Shown in pieces: positions 1-10,424 of a stretch of 64,000 nt of DNA (positions are counted from its first letter, which is position 1; each line of letters starts with the position of its first letter). Under the pieces are notes generated by a model. It made no database searches and was not told the DNA's origin. It saw only the letters and a list, made by a program, of their open reading frames with translations. Origin of the DNA: Patella vulgata (Eukaryota; Mollusca; Gastropoda; Patellidae); contig NC_065879.2 in assembly GCF_932274485.2 (NCBI RefSeq), positions 35,272,436-35,336,435 of the forward strand, in the 5' to 3' direction. The translations under genes were made by a program, and so were the position numbers.

Positions 1-506
1 TGCTTGTAGGCCTATATTTGTATACGATTGGTTAAGTTATTATTTATTTATTTTTTTTTGCATACCATTTTAATCTTGGGTCGTGCAGCCGTAAACAAGC
101 ATTTATCTATGCATGTGTATTATCAAAGTAAAATACACTCAAGTGTAACAAAAAACAATATAAATATTATTTCTTTACGCCATTAAAAATATAAAGACCG
201 AAATCTTAAAATTCAAATAAAACTCGTGAACATGCAAGTTAATTAAAATTGGCTCCCATTTGAAAAATAACCGATAAGAAATTAAAGATAGATAAATTCA
301 GAAAATTAGTTTGCAAAATAGTAGCCTACTAAAATACTTTTACTGAACGAACCCATTTTCTTTTATCAAACAGCTTTTTGTGGATATAAAATAGATAAGA
401 ATCTAAAAAATTTGTATCAAATATGATTTCTTACAGAGGCGGAGAAAGGGGGAATTCATTAAAAGTACAGAAAGTGTACCAGTGGACGCAATAATAAAAA
501 ATAATT

Positions 507-714
507 CAACTATACACATACTTATGGAAAACAGCTACTGATTTATTTAGGCGACGTTTCGAAGAGTATTCTCTCAACGTTTCCAAGCTAATAGCTTGAA
601 AGCGTTGGGAGAATACTAAGCTAATAGTTTGAAAAGGTTGAGAGAATACTCTTCGAAACGTCACCTAAATACTAAATAGATCAGTAGCTATTTTCCATGA
701 GTATGTGTATAGTT
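507..714. repeat. Imperfect palindrome (hairpin element)
   Basis: The left arm (about 507-583, from 'aactatacacatac' to 'attctctcaacg') returns as its reverse complement at about 634-714. The loop carries two more copies of the 'agctaatag' motif. The structure is about 208 bp and also occurs in block A' at 54837-55009 with a shorter loop. It may be the terminal part of an old retroelement or a fold-back MITE. No coding sequence is associated. Confidence 0.75.
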
Positions 715-2895
715 TATTTATCTACCCAGTTACTAAATGCCACTTAAAGAATAATAAAAATAATGTTACGGTTCATATTCATTAGTTGTGAAGAAACCTC
801 CCTAAAACTAAAATTTATATGCTTTGTCTTCTTAAAAAGTAGAACAGGTTATATTAACTCAGATATTAAAAACATTACAAACACAGTGCCACATCCAGTA
901 TTACACAAACAATATGTGCTTTCCCCTCTACCCTCTTAAGTCAACACTATGATTCTAATTCTTTTGGTACCCAATACTTTCTTTGCTCAACGTTCTTTTC
1001 CATGCGATTCGTCACATATATTGAGTGAAATTCCAAGTGTTTATGGTTCTGTTCCGGTATTTATACTTTCAAAAGCAAACTTAAGACCTACTTTTAAAAA
1101 TTGCTTTTTACTTCATTGAAGACTAATACTTCATGTAGTCAACGTCCTGGCAATATCAGGATCAACCTTTTTCTATTGTACATTTCATCAGGCCCGACGG
1201 GACTCTCATGTCCCATCATATAGTGAATATAATGTTGCAATGCATATGTGTATTATGGTCGTTGTTTCATTATAAGTCAGTTTTAGGTAGGTCTATGGTC
1301 GAGTTGAAGTAGTGCAGTCTTAGTGCAAAAAAATCTGTAGAGTGACATTTCAATGTCAAACACAAAATCACGGTGAACAGAGAAAGTTCAAAGTAAGAAA
1401 AATGATTGTGAATTTTTTTCATGAAACTTTATCCAAATCAAAACCTTTTTGTAAAGTTTATATATAGATCGGTAATATTTACAATTACTGTCATATTTTT
1501 TTCGGTAGGACGTATCAGTCCAGTGAGGCAGATTGTACACCCATATTGGTCCAGGGACTCTGAAGTATTAATGCGTTTTTTTCCAAATTTATGTGACTTT
1601 TCCTTTGCGAATTGATTAATATTTCTGAATTTATCCTTTATATAGATGACAAAGAGATTTTAAATTACAACTGGTCTGTGAAACGGTCGATGTGAGGTTT
1701 GTTGGGACGAAAACATCGAATCTCACCCTCAGAGTAAATATGTTACATGTAATGTATTTTTATGCTGTAATACATCAAGAGATTTTTTTCTAGATCTCCA
1801 TGGTGCGGATTGAAATTAACTATGCATTTGTATTTCATGTTATATTATTACGCCTTTAGTTGAATGAATTTAACTATGGATTACTGTTTCAAATTGTTGA
1901 GAAAATATAGTTTTCTTTGTTTGAATTGTCTGTTTAGACGGATTAAAGTTATGATGAAAATACAGATTTCAAGAATAATTTAAACTTTTTGTTTTTTTCG
2001 TATTGAAAATAATTTACCCCGTTACCGTCCGTCGAGTCCCACCCCCACCCGCTTCAGCAAAATTTGTAAAACTTAAAAATAATTTTGTGGATACCCTAAC
2101 CAAACCAAAAACATCTATAAAATATTATAAAACAAGAAATTATTTTAAAACTTAACCACTTGGGCCCGAAAGCTTCCGCTTATTGGTAATCTGATGAAAT
2201 TCAAACCAATCTATTTAAATTCTTGCATGCGATCAAAGATCATGGAAAATTTATTTGTAAATCCATTTATATTTAGAGCATCTATTTTGTTGCGCTGTAA
2301 TGAATAAAATATTACCATAGATTTAGATTTAATTTTACGATTAAAAGCATTAATAGAATTCAATTACACAATACTTATTTTTTTACAAATATTAAGTCTG
2401 TTCTTGACAAATAAGAATCCAACAAAAATTAATTATTAAATTATATATGGACTGGGTTTGTAAAATAGCATTTATCATCTGCGGATTAGCTAACTGACTG
2501 TGTTATCGAGTTGGCATACCCGAAGTTATCGGCGTTAACTTGTATTTCAATCAATATTTTAACTGGTTGTCAAATTTACAGATCCAAGATAAGAACTAAA
2601 AAATAGGAAAGCACGTACTGGCTGGCTATCGACATGACGAAACATATTATATTAGATACAACTTCACAAGGTGATATTAACTAGATGCTCCGGTTTCTTT
2701 GAAATTTATGAAATTGACCCCATTTAAATATCAACCATACGGACTATTATCTCTTTGACATCTGAAAAAGTTTCATTCATGCAATTTATAAAATTTAGAG
2801 GAGGGGTCATACATGTATTTCGTTAATTTATTTAATAAATAGCGATATTTTCGTGGAAAAATAATCAGAGTGAAAATGTCATGCTTTGTTGATCA
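715..2895. other. Spacer upstream of the first exon, no gene seen
   Basis: AT-rich sequence without a supported gene. About 720-940 reads as a short open stretch in the right copy (55001-55234), but the two copies differ and no family is recognisable with certainty. The part from about 2210 to 2895 is related to 13215-14195 and 18395-19065 in block B, so it belongs to the ancestral upstream region of the secreted-peptide gene. Confidence 0.6.
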
Positions 2896-2915
2896 AATTC
2901 AAAGACTAGCTGTGG

Positions 2916-2924
2916 TATATAAAG
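2916..2924 (+). promoter_or_regulatory. TATA box of the secreted-peptide gene
   Basis: A canonical TATATAAAG lies 70 bp upstream of the ATG at 2986. A TATA box normally places the transcription start about 30 bp downstream, near 2945-2950, which leaves a 5' UTR of about 40 nt. The same box is kept in block A' (57196-57204). In block B the whole interval is deleted. Confidence 0.75.
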
Positions 2925-2985
2925 GCGAATTTCAAAACTATAACTTCATAATAATTTGCTTACCTACCGATAACAAGTGGCAAAT

Positions 2986-3124
2986 ATGAGGTTTGAGCTT
3001 TTTTTCATTTTTGCGTTATTCGCCATTATGGTTGATGCCCGTCGCAAGAAAATACCACAATGCAAATTGTTGAAAGACAAGGTAACATGTTTGGAAAAGA
3101 GAATGAAATCTTTGAAATGTCAAG
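2986..3124 (+). CDS. First exon of a secreted heptad/cysteine peptide gene
   Basis: The exon encodes 46 residues and ends in phase 1 at a donor AAG|GTAATG. Residues 1-18 (MRFELFFIFALFAIMVDA) form a signal peptide with a likely cleavage after DA. Then comes a basic RRKK stretch and a segment with cysteines at 26, 35 and 45. Between Cys26 and Cys45 hydrophobic residues fall at a 4-3-4-3 spacing (L28, V33 region, L36, M40, L43), as in a short coiled coil framed by cysteines that could link chains. The TATA box, the signal peptide and near-perfect conservation in block A' support a real first exon. The second paralog at 11130 shares the 18-residue Cys-Cys spacing. The phase fits the EGF exons farther downstream. 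Downstream exons in this block were not found, and no family name is certain. Confidence 0.65.
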
Positions 3125-3238
3125 GTAATGTTACAATTTGAATTCTTTATTGATATTGTTTACACTGGCTGTTCTGTATTATAACAATAGTTAGATAATG
3201 GTAACTGCTTCTAGAATTCACTTTTAGAAAGGGGTGGG

Positions 3239-3485
3239 GATGGATTGCCGAATGGTTAGCACGCGCGTGCTGTATCATAAGGTCTATCAATGAGTCAACA
3301 GTCGTGATTTCGATTCTCCGGGTGTACGTGACAAGGAGTAAGGTCGTCTGTCCAACCTCGTTGGTTTAATCCGGGGCCTACGCGCAAGCGAATTATTGAA
3401 AAAAAAAATTGAACGATATGTGAGTCCCGAAATGACCTTGATTGTGTCGAGTGGACGTTAAATAAACCCCATTTCTCTCTCACTT
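3239..3485 (+). mobile_element. tRNA-derived SINE (family 2)
   Basis: The head has a box A-like 'tgccgaatggttagcacg' and a box B-like 'gatttcgattctcc', followed by a body and a tail 'gtcccgaaatgacc...gtggacgttaaa' that ends in a CT-rich run. The flanks 'cacttttagaaa' and 'cactttcaaaaa' look like a target duplication. Block B keeps the empty site near 19160-19175, so the insertion followed the A/B split. It is shared with A' at 57519-57765. Confidence 0.8.
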
Positions 3486-3489
3486 TCAA

Positions 3490-4148
3490 AAACCTTTTGG
3501 AAAATGACAGATCAAGAATGCGTTCACAAATTTAAACAAAATAAACGAATCTGACCAATTTACTAAAACCAACCAGTATTTTTAGCTTGTGGTTACAATA
3601 TCTTAAGGTGGCTATTGGATGGGGCTTGAATAGTTGCACCTAGAAGTTTTCTGAAAGTAACCGTCACCAATATCTGTCTTTTGTTGGCCCGGCTCACACT
3701 GACTTTTAATTTTTTTTCCGTAAAAATGGATAATTATTTTTATATAAAAAAAGGTTCAAATTTTTTTCTCGCCAGCTGGAATATTTTTTCCGCTAGCTTG
3801 AATATTTTATCTGTCAAAAATGTATGATAACATAATTTTACTTCTCAGATACAGGTAGACATATATATTACAAAATAATTACAGCTATAAATTATACAAC
3901 AGCAAAATCCGTCTTTACATAATACATTAGCCCATAACATCAGGTTTTATTTTTGGTGTCCTTCGTCTTTTCGCACCAGGGCTCACACTGTCGTTCGCCA
4001 AAGTCGCAATTTGCGATAAAAATATGAAAGTGGAGATTCGCACACCGTATTGCACAATATTTTCGGTATTTGCACGTCAAATCTCACCCAAGGATCGCCA
4101 ATTTTTCTATAAATGTATGTTTTGCGTGTACAATAGGCTTGCTATTTT
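3490..4148. other. Intronic or intergenic spacer, no gene seen
   Basis: About 3490-3690 is still homologous to block B (19190-19345). From 3690 to 4148 the sequence is AT-rich with no coding signal, and it is nearly identical to 57770-58428. Confidence 0.6.
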
Positions 4149-4390
4149 CAGGTACCGTAACTGTATCGGAATCGGAATCCCTGATAGAATGATAGAAATT
4201 TCATTTGTAAGAGATTCCTACAATCCGATTCGTCGTTCAATTTAGGGCATTTTGGCAACGGTAACGAAAAATGACGGACCGTATTCTCACTCGAGAATCG
4301 TGGCTATTTCACTCGTTCTGACGTTTCCGACCAATGGTGATAATATAATTGAAAATAATAATATCCGATTGATCATGCTTGTATATTTTA
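4149..4390 (+). repeat. Dispersed 240-bp repeat
   Basis: A segment starting 'caggtaccgtaactgtatcgg' and ending 'catgcttgtatattt' occurs four times: here, at 27632-27875, at 41243-41487 and at 58429-58670. The copies in A and C differ by about one base in twenty, so the repeat is dispersed and not just carried by one duplication. No inverted ends or coding sequence are apparent. Confidence 0.85.
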
Positions 4391-4696
4391 CATGCCGTTG
4401 AAGCCAAAGTAATGGAGGCGAAACATCAAAAAAATCACCGCTTGGATTAATTATTAGGAGTAAATAATGACTTGACACGGGCTATAGTTGTATCAATGGC
4501 AATTATCAATCCAATAATCATTAATCCGAGACAGTTGGTTAGTATTACTCTGGATTATCAGCGAGTTGATTAAATTATAATATTTCGCCACATGATTGTG
4601 ATTGACACTCAATGTAATTGTCAATCTTGAATATACGATTAGAATTTTACGATTTTTTCCCGCCAGTTCTGAAAAAGAATCGCCAGTATCCCGAAA
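4391..4696. other. Spacer, no gene seen
   Basis: AT-rich non-coding sequence between the dispersed repeat and the fold-back element. In block A' the same stretch carries 70 extra bases at 58696-58765. Confidence 0.6.
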
Positions 4697-4780
4697 TACG
4701 GAAGCTCAAATACGAACTATTTTTGTTTATTTCTTTTCCTATTTTTATTTTTGAAAAAAGTAATTTCGAATTTTTATTTT

Positions 4781-4890
4781 TAATTTTCGATTTTGTACAA
4801 TAATTTTCAATTTTGTACAATAATTTTCAATTTTGTACAATAATTTTCAATTTTGTACAATAATTTTCAATTTTGTACAATAATTTCTAA
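4781..4890 (+). repeat. 20-bp minisatellite, left fold-back arm
   Basis: About five units of 'taattttcaattttgtacaa' in tandem. The matching array in A' (59139-59305) has eight or nine units, so the array length changed after the block duplication. Confidence 0.9.
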
Positions 4891-4899
4891 TTTTGTAAA

Positions 4900-5085
4900 T
4901 TTGTTTTCAGAACCATCAGACCGCCCCGGTTCATTTACATCTTGTCCAACTTCGTGGGTTTTCTCCAGGTCCTCCGGTTTCCTCCCACTGCAAAAGACTC
5001 CTCGCAAGCGAATTATTGAAATAAAATTAAACCGTAAGTTAGTCCCGAAATGACCTAGTTTGTGTCAAGTGGACTTTAAACCCGA
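4900..5085 (+). mobile_element. SINE 3' part inside the fold-back element
   Basis: Contains 'ctccggtttcctcccactgc' and then 'agtcccgaaatgacctagtttgtg', ending 'gtggactttaaaccc', the tail type also seen in the SINE at 3239. The tRNA head is missing. In A' the tail runs on into a CT repeat (59498-59530) that is absent here. Confidence 0.65.
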
Positions 5086-5270
5086 TGGGACAAAAAATTG
5101 AGTCCCGTGTACACATAGGAGTGCACGTCAAAGATCTCTTCGCAGTTGGAATTCGATATAAGTTTAGGCCGTAGCGTCGCTGTCGGGATAAAATTTCCTT
5201 CATAGTACACTGTACGGCGTATGTCCGTCTTCATTAGTCCAGTCGAAGCAGAACAGTAGGACGTTAAACC
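5086..5270 (+). mobile_element. SINE family 1, body and tail
   Basis: The body motifs 'gcagttggaattcgatataa', 'cactgtacggcgtatg' and the tail 'aggacgttaaaccac' match the full copy on the minus strand at 18558-18932. The tRNA head is absent. It is followed directly by another copy of the family. Confidence 0.75.
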
Positions 5271-5630
5271 ACACTTATTTCCCTGTCGCCATGGGACCCA
5301 CGATGGCTATGCGAGTAAGACACTGTCGGCCGAGAATGTTCATCGATATTTTCAGGCGTGGTTTCCCCTTGTAAATGGTGCAGGGCGGATGACCTAACAA
5401 CGACAGCTGTTGTGTCGTTTGGATGCGATGAAAACTCGTAAGCCCACACATTGTCGTGCAGGTAAAAGACCCCTTAGCAGTTGAAATTCGATACAAGAGT
5501 AGGCCGTAGCGCCGCTGCCCGGGCAAAATTTCCCTCATAGCACACTGAATGGCGTATGCCCGTCTTCATTAGCCCAGTCTTAGCAGAACAATAGGACGTC
5601 AAACCCCATTTCATTTCATTTTATTTTATT
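5271..5630 (+). mobile_element. SINE family 1, near full length
   Basis: It starts with a tRNA-like head (about 5284-5330, 'cgatggctatgcgagtaaga'), runs through 'aggcgtggtttccccttgta' and 'gtatgcccgtcttcattagc', and ends 'aacccc' plus 'atttcattttattttatt'. The A' counterpart (59750-60210) carries an internal duplication of about 118 bp that this copy lacks. Confidence 0.75.
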
Positions 5631-5935
5631 CAGTGGTCCCATTTCGTTGATAACAGACGCTTGTATATACATGTATTCGGCCTACCTCGTCTATTTGTAT
5701 ACCTTTATTTGACCTCGGCTGCACACCTTCCAAACGCGCTGCCTTTAAAGAAAATTGCGACTACCACGCCTTTTTAAGAACTGTTTTTGTTAAGCGACAC
5801 GTGTTTATAATCAGTAAACATACGACCACAATCTCAGGCGTATAGCGGAGAGGCATATCAAGCTACGCAACATGACACGATGATGATCAAGGAATCAGTC
5901 GAGGTTTGCCGAATGGTCCTCGAGAAAAACAAAAT
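5631..5935. other. Core of the fold-back element, no gene seen
   Basis: Non-coding sequence between the SINE and the right-hand array. It is nearly the same in A'. No open frame or recognisable motif was found. Confidence 0.6.
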
Positions 5936-6240
5936 TATAAATTATTTTACAAAATTTAAAATTAATTTACAAAATTAGAAATTAATTTACAAAATTAAAA
6001 ATTAATTACAAAATTAAAATTTAATTTACAAAATTAAAAATTAATTTACAAAATTAAAAATTAATTTACAAAATTAAAAATTAATTTACAAAATTAAAAA
6101 TTAATTTACAAAATTAAAAATTAATTTACAAAATTAAAAATTATTCTATAAAATTAAAAATTATTCTACAAAATTAATTTATTCTACAAAATTAAAAATT
6201 ATTCTACAAAATTAAAAATAGAAATTAGAAATTATTTTTC
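5936..6240 (+). repeat. AT-rich 20-bp array, right fold-back arm
   Basis: About fourteen units of 'aaaattaaaaattaatttac', with end variants using 'attctac'. This is close to the reverse complement of the left array. In A' four units have the variant 'aattttctataaaattaaaa', which is not amplified here, so the arrays evolve by unit gain and loss. Confidence 0.85.
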
Positions 6241-6309
6241 AAAATAAAAAATTTAAAATAGAAATAGGAAATCGAGAAACAAAAAGTAGTTCGTATTTGA
6301 GCTTCCGTA

Positions 6310-6740
6310 CCGAAACGTTATGATAATAATCTCGATTTTCATTTATCGATTTTCGATCAAACACATTTGATAAAATAAGTTTTCTAAAACGTACTAAAGA
6401 TATCATACCGGTAAATGAGAATGCCTGAGCAGTGGGTCCACACGAAAACTGCACTTTCTATTTGTTTATTGATACGAGCTACTCGTTTTTCGATATTCAG
6501 ACTTGAAGCTTAAAAAACCCAGATTTGATGGATGTATATCTACAGAATGTCTCCAAAACACATTGGATTAAAACAGTTTTCTAAAACGAACTAAAGATAT
6601 CATAAGTGAGGATGACTGTGCAGTGGATTCACATTAAAATTGCACTTTCTCCAAGAATCTCAAAAAAGCAGATTTGATGATGTACAGGTACACAATGTCT
6701 TCAAAACACATTTGATTAAATACGTTTTCTAAAATGTGGT
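6310..6740. repeat. Diverged local repeats flanking the fold-back element
   Basis: A motif around 'acacatttgat(t)aaa...agttttctaaaacg(t/a)actaaa' recurs near 6361, 6556, 6708, 7086 and 7163, with 'gcagtggattcacat' beside it. This shows old tandem units of about 150-200 bp interrupted by the SINE at 6741. No coding sequence was seen. Confidence 0.6.
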
Positions 6741-7072
6741 TTAGCATCTTACTCTTCTGCTCCTATACTGGGCCATCCAGTGTGCTATGAGGGAAATTTT
6801 GCCGGGGCAGCGACACTATGGCCTCTACTCTTATATCGAATTCCAAGGGTTTTTTTTTATGTGCACGCCAATGTATACACGGGACCTCGGATTATCATGA
6901 CATCCGAACGACTACACAACTGTCCTTGTCAGGCCCCCCGTCCTTCACCACTGACAAGGGGAAACCACGTCGGAAAATTCCGATAACTTTCTCGGCCTAT
7001 GCAGGGATCGAACACGCGATCTCCGGGATAGCGAGCCAGCGTCTGATCCAATTAGACACAAACTAAGATATC
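6741..7072 (-). mobile_element. SINE family 1, minus strand
   Basis: The tRNA-like head lies at the right end: on the minus strand 'ctaattggatcagacgctgg' (box A region) and 'gtgttcgatccctgc' (box B). The body motifs 'tgtgctatgagggaaatttt' and 'cacgggacctcgg' match the other copies. It is shared with A' (61365-61680), so it predates that duplication. Confidence 0.8.
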
Positions 7073-7254
7073 ATAATAACAACCTGTCTTCTAAAATGAA
7101 CTAAATACACCATAAATGGGGATGTCTAAGCAATGGATTCAGAATGTCTCAAAAAAACCTTTGATTAAATCAGTTTTCTAAAACTAAATAAGGATATCAT
7201 AAAAGAGGATGCCTGATGAGCAGTGAATTCATATACAAATACAACTGCTAAAGA

Positions 7255-7340
7255 TCCCTACGCTGAACCATGTTAGTCCCGAAATGACATAGTTTGTGTC
7301 CAGTGAACGTTAAACCAAATTTATCTCGCTCTCACCTTCC
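7255..7340 (+). mobile_element. SINE tail fragment
   Basis: The stretch 'gttagtcccgaaatgacata' to 'gaacgttaaacc' plus a CT-rich end is the family-2 SINE tail without head or body. It is shared with A' at about 61866-61950. Confidence 0.6.
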
Positions 7341-8300
7341 CTGCGACTTTCTTTTACATGCGACTTTACGGCCAACCTGAACGTATGTTATGCGTATTGA
7401 TAATGCAAATCGCGATGTGGCTGCTTGGGCGAGCCGGTTTCTACAAGGCGTACGCCGATCAGGTTACCGTATCAAAGCAAATCAAGTGACCCGGCTGATA
7501 AACAATATGGTGTCGGATAATATTAAACCGGTTACATGATATGTATTATTATTATTAATACTACCGAGAAAAAATAAATGGCATATGAACATCTGGTTTT
7601 ACGAAGCTCCAATTCAACTTCAAAACATATGGTTTAAATTTAAAATGTGTGTTTTATGGCATTTTTAAATAACGTGAATTTCATCTGGTTGACATGTTCA
7701 CGATATTGCGCCGGTGATCGCCACTACCGCTGAAGCCTAACTTGTGTCGACTTCGGTTAAATCAAGTCACCGCGCCGCCGAAACTGCCGAACTGTGGCCA
7801 GCCGTTATGCGCCGGAATGGATAAATCAAGCAGGGCCAGTATATTTTAACATTTTTAACAGAATTCCAAAACGCATTACCTCTTATTAAATACTAAGGAA
7901 ACTGTGTTAGCCAATAAAGTTGAAAAATTGGATATGTTTGGTCATCTGGTGAAAATTTATCCAAGAAAATTGAAACATAAAAACAGTCCAATTAATTGTG
8001 TTTTAACAGTTAATGTGTAGTCCATAAAACATGCATTGGAGAATTATTGATCAATTAACAAAGAAATAATATCTAAGTGAAATTGGAATATAAGAAGATA
8101 TTGGAAGCGCTACTACTTATTTGATGATAATATATTGGATGAAAAACATTTTACCTCAAATTTGTTCAAACTAGACTTCGTGGATCTTTTATTTAACTAC
8201 ACCTTTACAGCTAATTTTTATGCCACACGAAAAGCTTTACTGGTAAACAACAAATATGTGTATGAATCTTTTTATTGCTAACAACCGAAAGACGTTGTCT
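7341..8300. other. Spacer with two short coding-like remnants
   Basis: Mostly non-coding. About 7873-8028 and 8089-8285 are open on the plus strand without a clear start; the second reads through residues such as RYYLFDDNILDEKHF. Both are conserved in A' (about 62480-62640 and 62690-62890). They look like broken remains of an unknown protein-coding element. I do not recognise the family. Confidence 0.3.
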
Positions 8301-8361
8301 TATTATCAAACAAAACTCCGAGCTAAGTTTAACTGGTATAAAATGCAAGTTGGTGTATGTC

Positions 8362-8570
8362 GGTTATTATTAAACGATGCGTAAAGAAAATTCATACCAA
8401 ACCAAAGGGACATAGATTTGTAAGATTTCATTTTTAAAAAATAGGGTGGGGCTAACCTATTATCCAAGGCGTAGATATTGTATTAGTTTTTAGTTATTAT
8501 TAAACGAGGCATAAAGAATAAGCGGAAGAATCATACCAAACCAAAGGGACATAGATTTGTAAGACCCCTT
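8362..8570 (+). repeat. Direct repeat of about 135 bp
   Basis: The string 'ttattattaaacga(t/g)gc(g/a)taaag' and 'cataccaaaccaaagggaca' occur twice, at about 8362-8420 and 8497-8565. The same arrangement is kept in A'. Confidence 0.7.
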
Positions 8571-9160
8571 TAATTATAATCATTATTTAGTTTTCATATT
8601 GTTATCATTTTATTTGATGTTGATCATTTAAAAAAAAACATCCTTACCTTTTTTTTGTGTTCGCCATTTCTCAATAAATATGTCTTTCGAATTTTCTTTA
8701 GTCATTTTCTTCATTTACAATGTATGTACCTAATCTTTTAAAGTGTATAATTAATGTGAGAGGTCGCATGATGAGTAAAAAATATTGCTATTTTGTAATT
8801 ATATGGAATGGATACAGGATTCGATTTAAAAAAATGCGTTTCAAATACAGGCAATCTCAGTAATAATATATTGTGTTAATCAGTTGTTTGCTTCTTCTAT
8901 AATTCAACTTGATAATCAATCAAATGTGTGCCTCCTTCGACTATCCACCGAAACCAAGTCTAATATAACCAATTCATCAGTGTTTTATTTCCTGGTAGGC
9001 GTCGATCCCTAGTTCTCTACATAATACTAATATAATACCATTGCTCAATTTCACACATATCTACTGATTTTTATGGCGTTAAACGATTTAAATTATTGTG
9101 CTTTGGGTATTAACACGCTGTAGACTGGCTTCGGTAAGTTCCGTTAATTCGCTATATAGT
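8571..9160. other. AT-rich spacer at the end of block A
   Basis: No gene, RNA or repeat structure was found. Homology with A' decays toward 9140-9170. Confidence 0.55.
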
Positions 9161-9327
9161 TATTGGAGGTAGTGTGCATACGAAAGTCTCAAGGTACAAA
9201 TACTGATGGCTCAAGGTACAAACCATCCTCGGTATCCCCACTATACCCTGGGTTAACCCATAGAGTTTCCACGATTTTAAATTATCGGCCCTGTACGGTG
9301 GCTGATTTAGGACACGCAAAAAAAATT

Positions 9328-9405
9328 AACTCGAGCGCTCGAGATACTAAGACGAGAGCTCGAGATACTGAGTCGAGCACTCGAGATACTACAGTCGAAC
9401 ACGCG
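9328..9405 (+). repeat. Short minisatellite with CTCGAG palindromes
   Basis: Three to four units of about 20 bp built on 'gcgctcgagatacta', 'gagctcgagatactg' and 'gcactcgagatacta'. Each unit centres on a self-complementary CTCGAG core. It lies in the unique spacer right of block A. Confidence 0.8.
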
Positions 9406-9524
9406 TCAACCGATGTTTTAATCTGTATAATTTTGTGCATTATTTAATGATAAACTTGCAGAATAAAGATGTTCATTTGTTCGTTTTTACAGCCCATCCA
9501 AGGCTGCAGTGACGGAGCGGACCC

Positions 9525-9572
9525 CCCCCCCCCACACACACACGCACATACACACGCACACTCCATCCCATG
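9525..9572 (+). repeat. C run and CA-rich microsatellite
   Basis: A run of C followed by 'cacacacacacgcacataca'. The open frames that span it are low-complexity artefacts. Confidence 0.9.
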
Positions 9573-9749
9573 CTCATCACCACTACTAAATATTTCCCGT
9601 TATATTGACCCCCTTCCAAATAGGGAGTATATCGCATGTTATTATACGAATCAATAATAGTATATATACAGAGTTTTGCTAGGAGAGACTGACATTTCCT
9701 CTTATCTAGAAGCTCAGGTCTGGTCCCCCCGCGCCAAAAATAAATAGTT

Positions 9750-10245
9750 GCCGCCCTTATGCCATAAGGAATACATAATAATATGCTAAGTTCCAAGCTG
9801 ATTCATTCAGAATTGCGGCCTGTATACGGTAAACACAAAAATTGTTCGTGGCTCTGTCTCTGGGTGTCGGGACATGCAGTTGTAGTCTTTGGGCTACAAG
9901 GAATACATATGCCAAGTTCCAAGACGATCCATTAAGAATCCTGGCCTGTAGGCAACACTCAGATACACAAAGAAAAAATGGGTGTGGCGCTGATCCTGGG
10001 AGCCAGGCAATCACCAAAAAAAACCAATAGGGGTCATCCTTAGGGTATAAGGAATAGGTATGCAAAGCTTCAAAAGAATCTGTTAAGAATTGCGCCCTGT
10101 AGAAGAAACACACACAAACATTTGGTGTGGCTCTGTCCCAGGGGGATCGGACATGCACCAAAAATAATAGAGGTCATCTTTAGGGTATGAGGAATAAGTA
10201 TGAAAAGTTTTCAAGATGATCGATTAAGAATTGCGGCCCGTAGGG
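9750..10245 (+). repeat. Satellite-like tandem repeat, about 140 bp
   Basis: Three full units and a partial one start near 9752, 9888, 10038 and 10177. Each has 'ataaggaata.(a/g)tatgc', 'gaattgcggcctgtag', 'acacaaa' and 'gtgtggctctgtc', and ends near 'caccaaaaa(t/c)aatag'. The units differ clearly from each other, so the array is old. Bivalves carry satellites of about this length, but I cannot assign a named family. Confidence 0.85.
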
Positions 10246-10424
10246 CGCGGGGATTGAATGTAGAAGCCCGGCACAATCGCGCCAGGGTAAATTAGGCAAA
10301 GATCAGTTCCTACATATGAAATAAATAACCTTCGCTCAAACGGTCATCATGTTGAAGATATCTCATTGCCAATTAAACGTAACACACTAAAGCAAAGATA
10401 CGCTAAACAGTAAAGATACACTAA

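Larger units (their letters stand above)
4697..6309. mobile_element. Fold-back element with tandem-array arms
   Basis: The left end 'tacggaagctcaaatacgaa' returns as its reverse complement at the right end (6290-6309). Both arms continue inward through AT-rich sequence into arrays of a 20-bp unit in opposite orientation: 'taattttcaattttgtacaa' on the left, 'aaaattaaaaattaatttac' on the right. Directly outside both ends stands 'ccgaaa', a candidate 6-bp target duplication. The centre holds SINE sequences and no transposase. The copy in A' (59047-60920) is about 260 bp longer, mainly through array growth and an internal SINE duplication. Confidence 0.75.
1..9170 (+). repeat. Segmental duplication block A
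   Basis: This block matches 54331 to about 63790 in the same orientation, almost base for base. The few differences are small indels, tandem-array length changes, a 70-bp segment and a short internal duplication present only in the right copy. Homology fades near 9140-9170, after a shared stretch about a cycle of 'gctgtagact'. The left end is cut by the window edge. The block holds a first exon with TATA box, several SINEs and a fold-back element. Its left third is also related to block B at lower identity. Confidence 0.95.

Noticed and set aside
1165-1230. Hammerhead ribozyme
   Set aside because: The minus strand has 'cctgatgaaatg', but the stem II and second conserved GAAA arrangement is missing.
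3239-3320. tRNA gene
   Set aside because: Box A and box B are present, but no full cloverleaf can be drawn and the sequence runs into a SINE body and tail. The same holds for the heads at 5284, 6990, 18870, 21515 and 36950.
5264-5538. Protein genes in the SINE region
   Set aside because: Open frames on both strands overlap fully with SINE family 1 sequence and recur wherever that SINE occurs.
9163-9447. 94-residue plus-strand gene
   Set aside because: Its repeated RDT segments come from the CTCGAG minisatellite; no promoter, splice or domain evidence.
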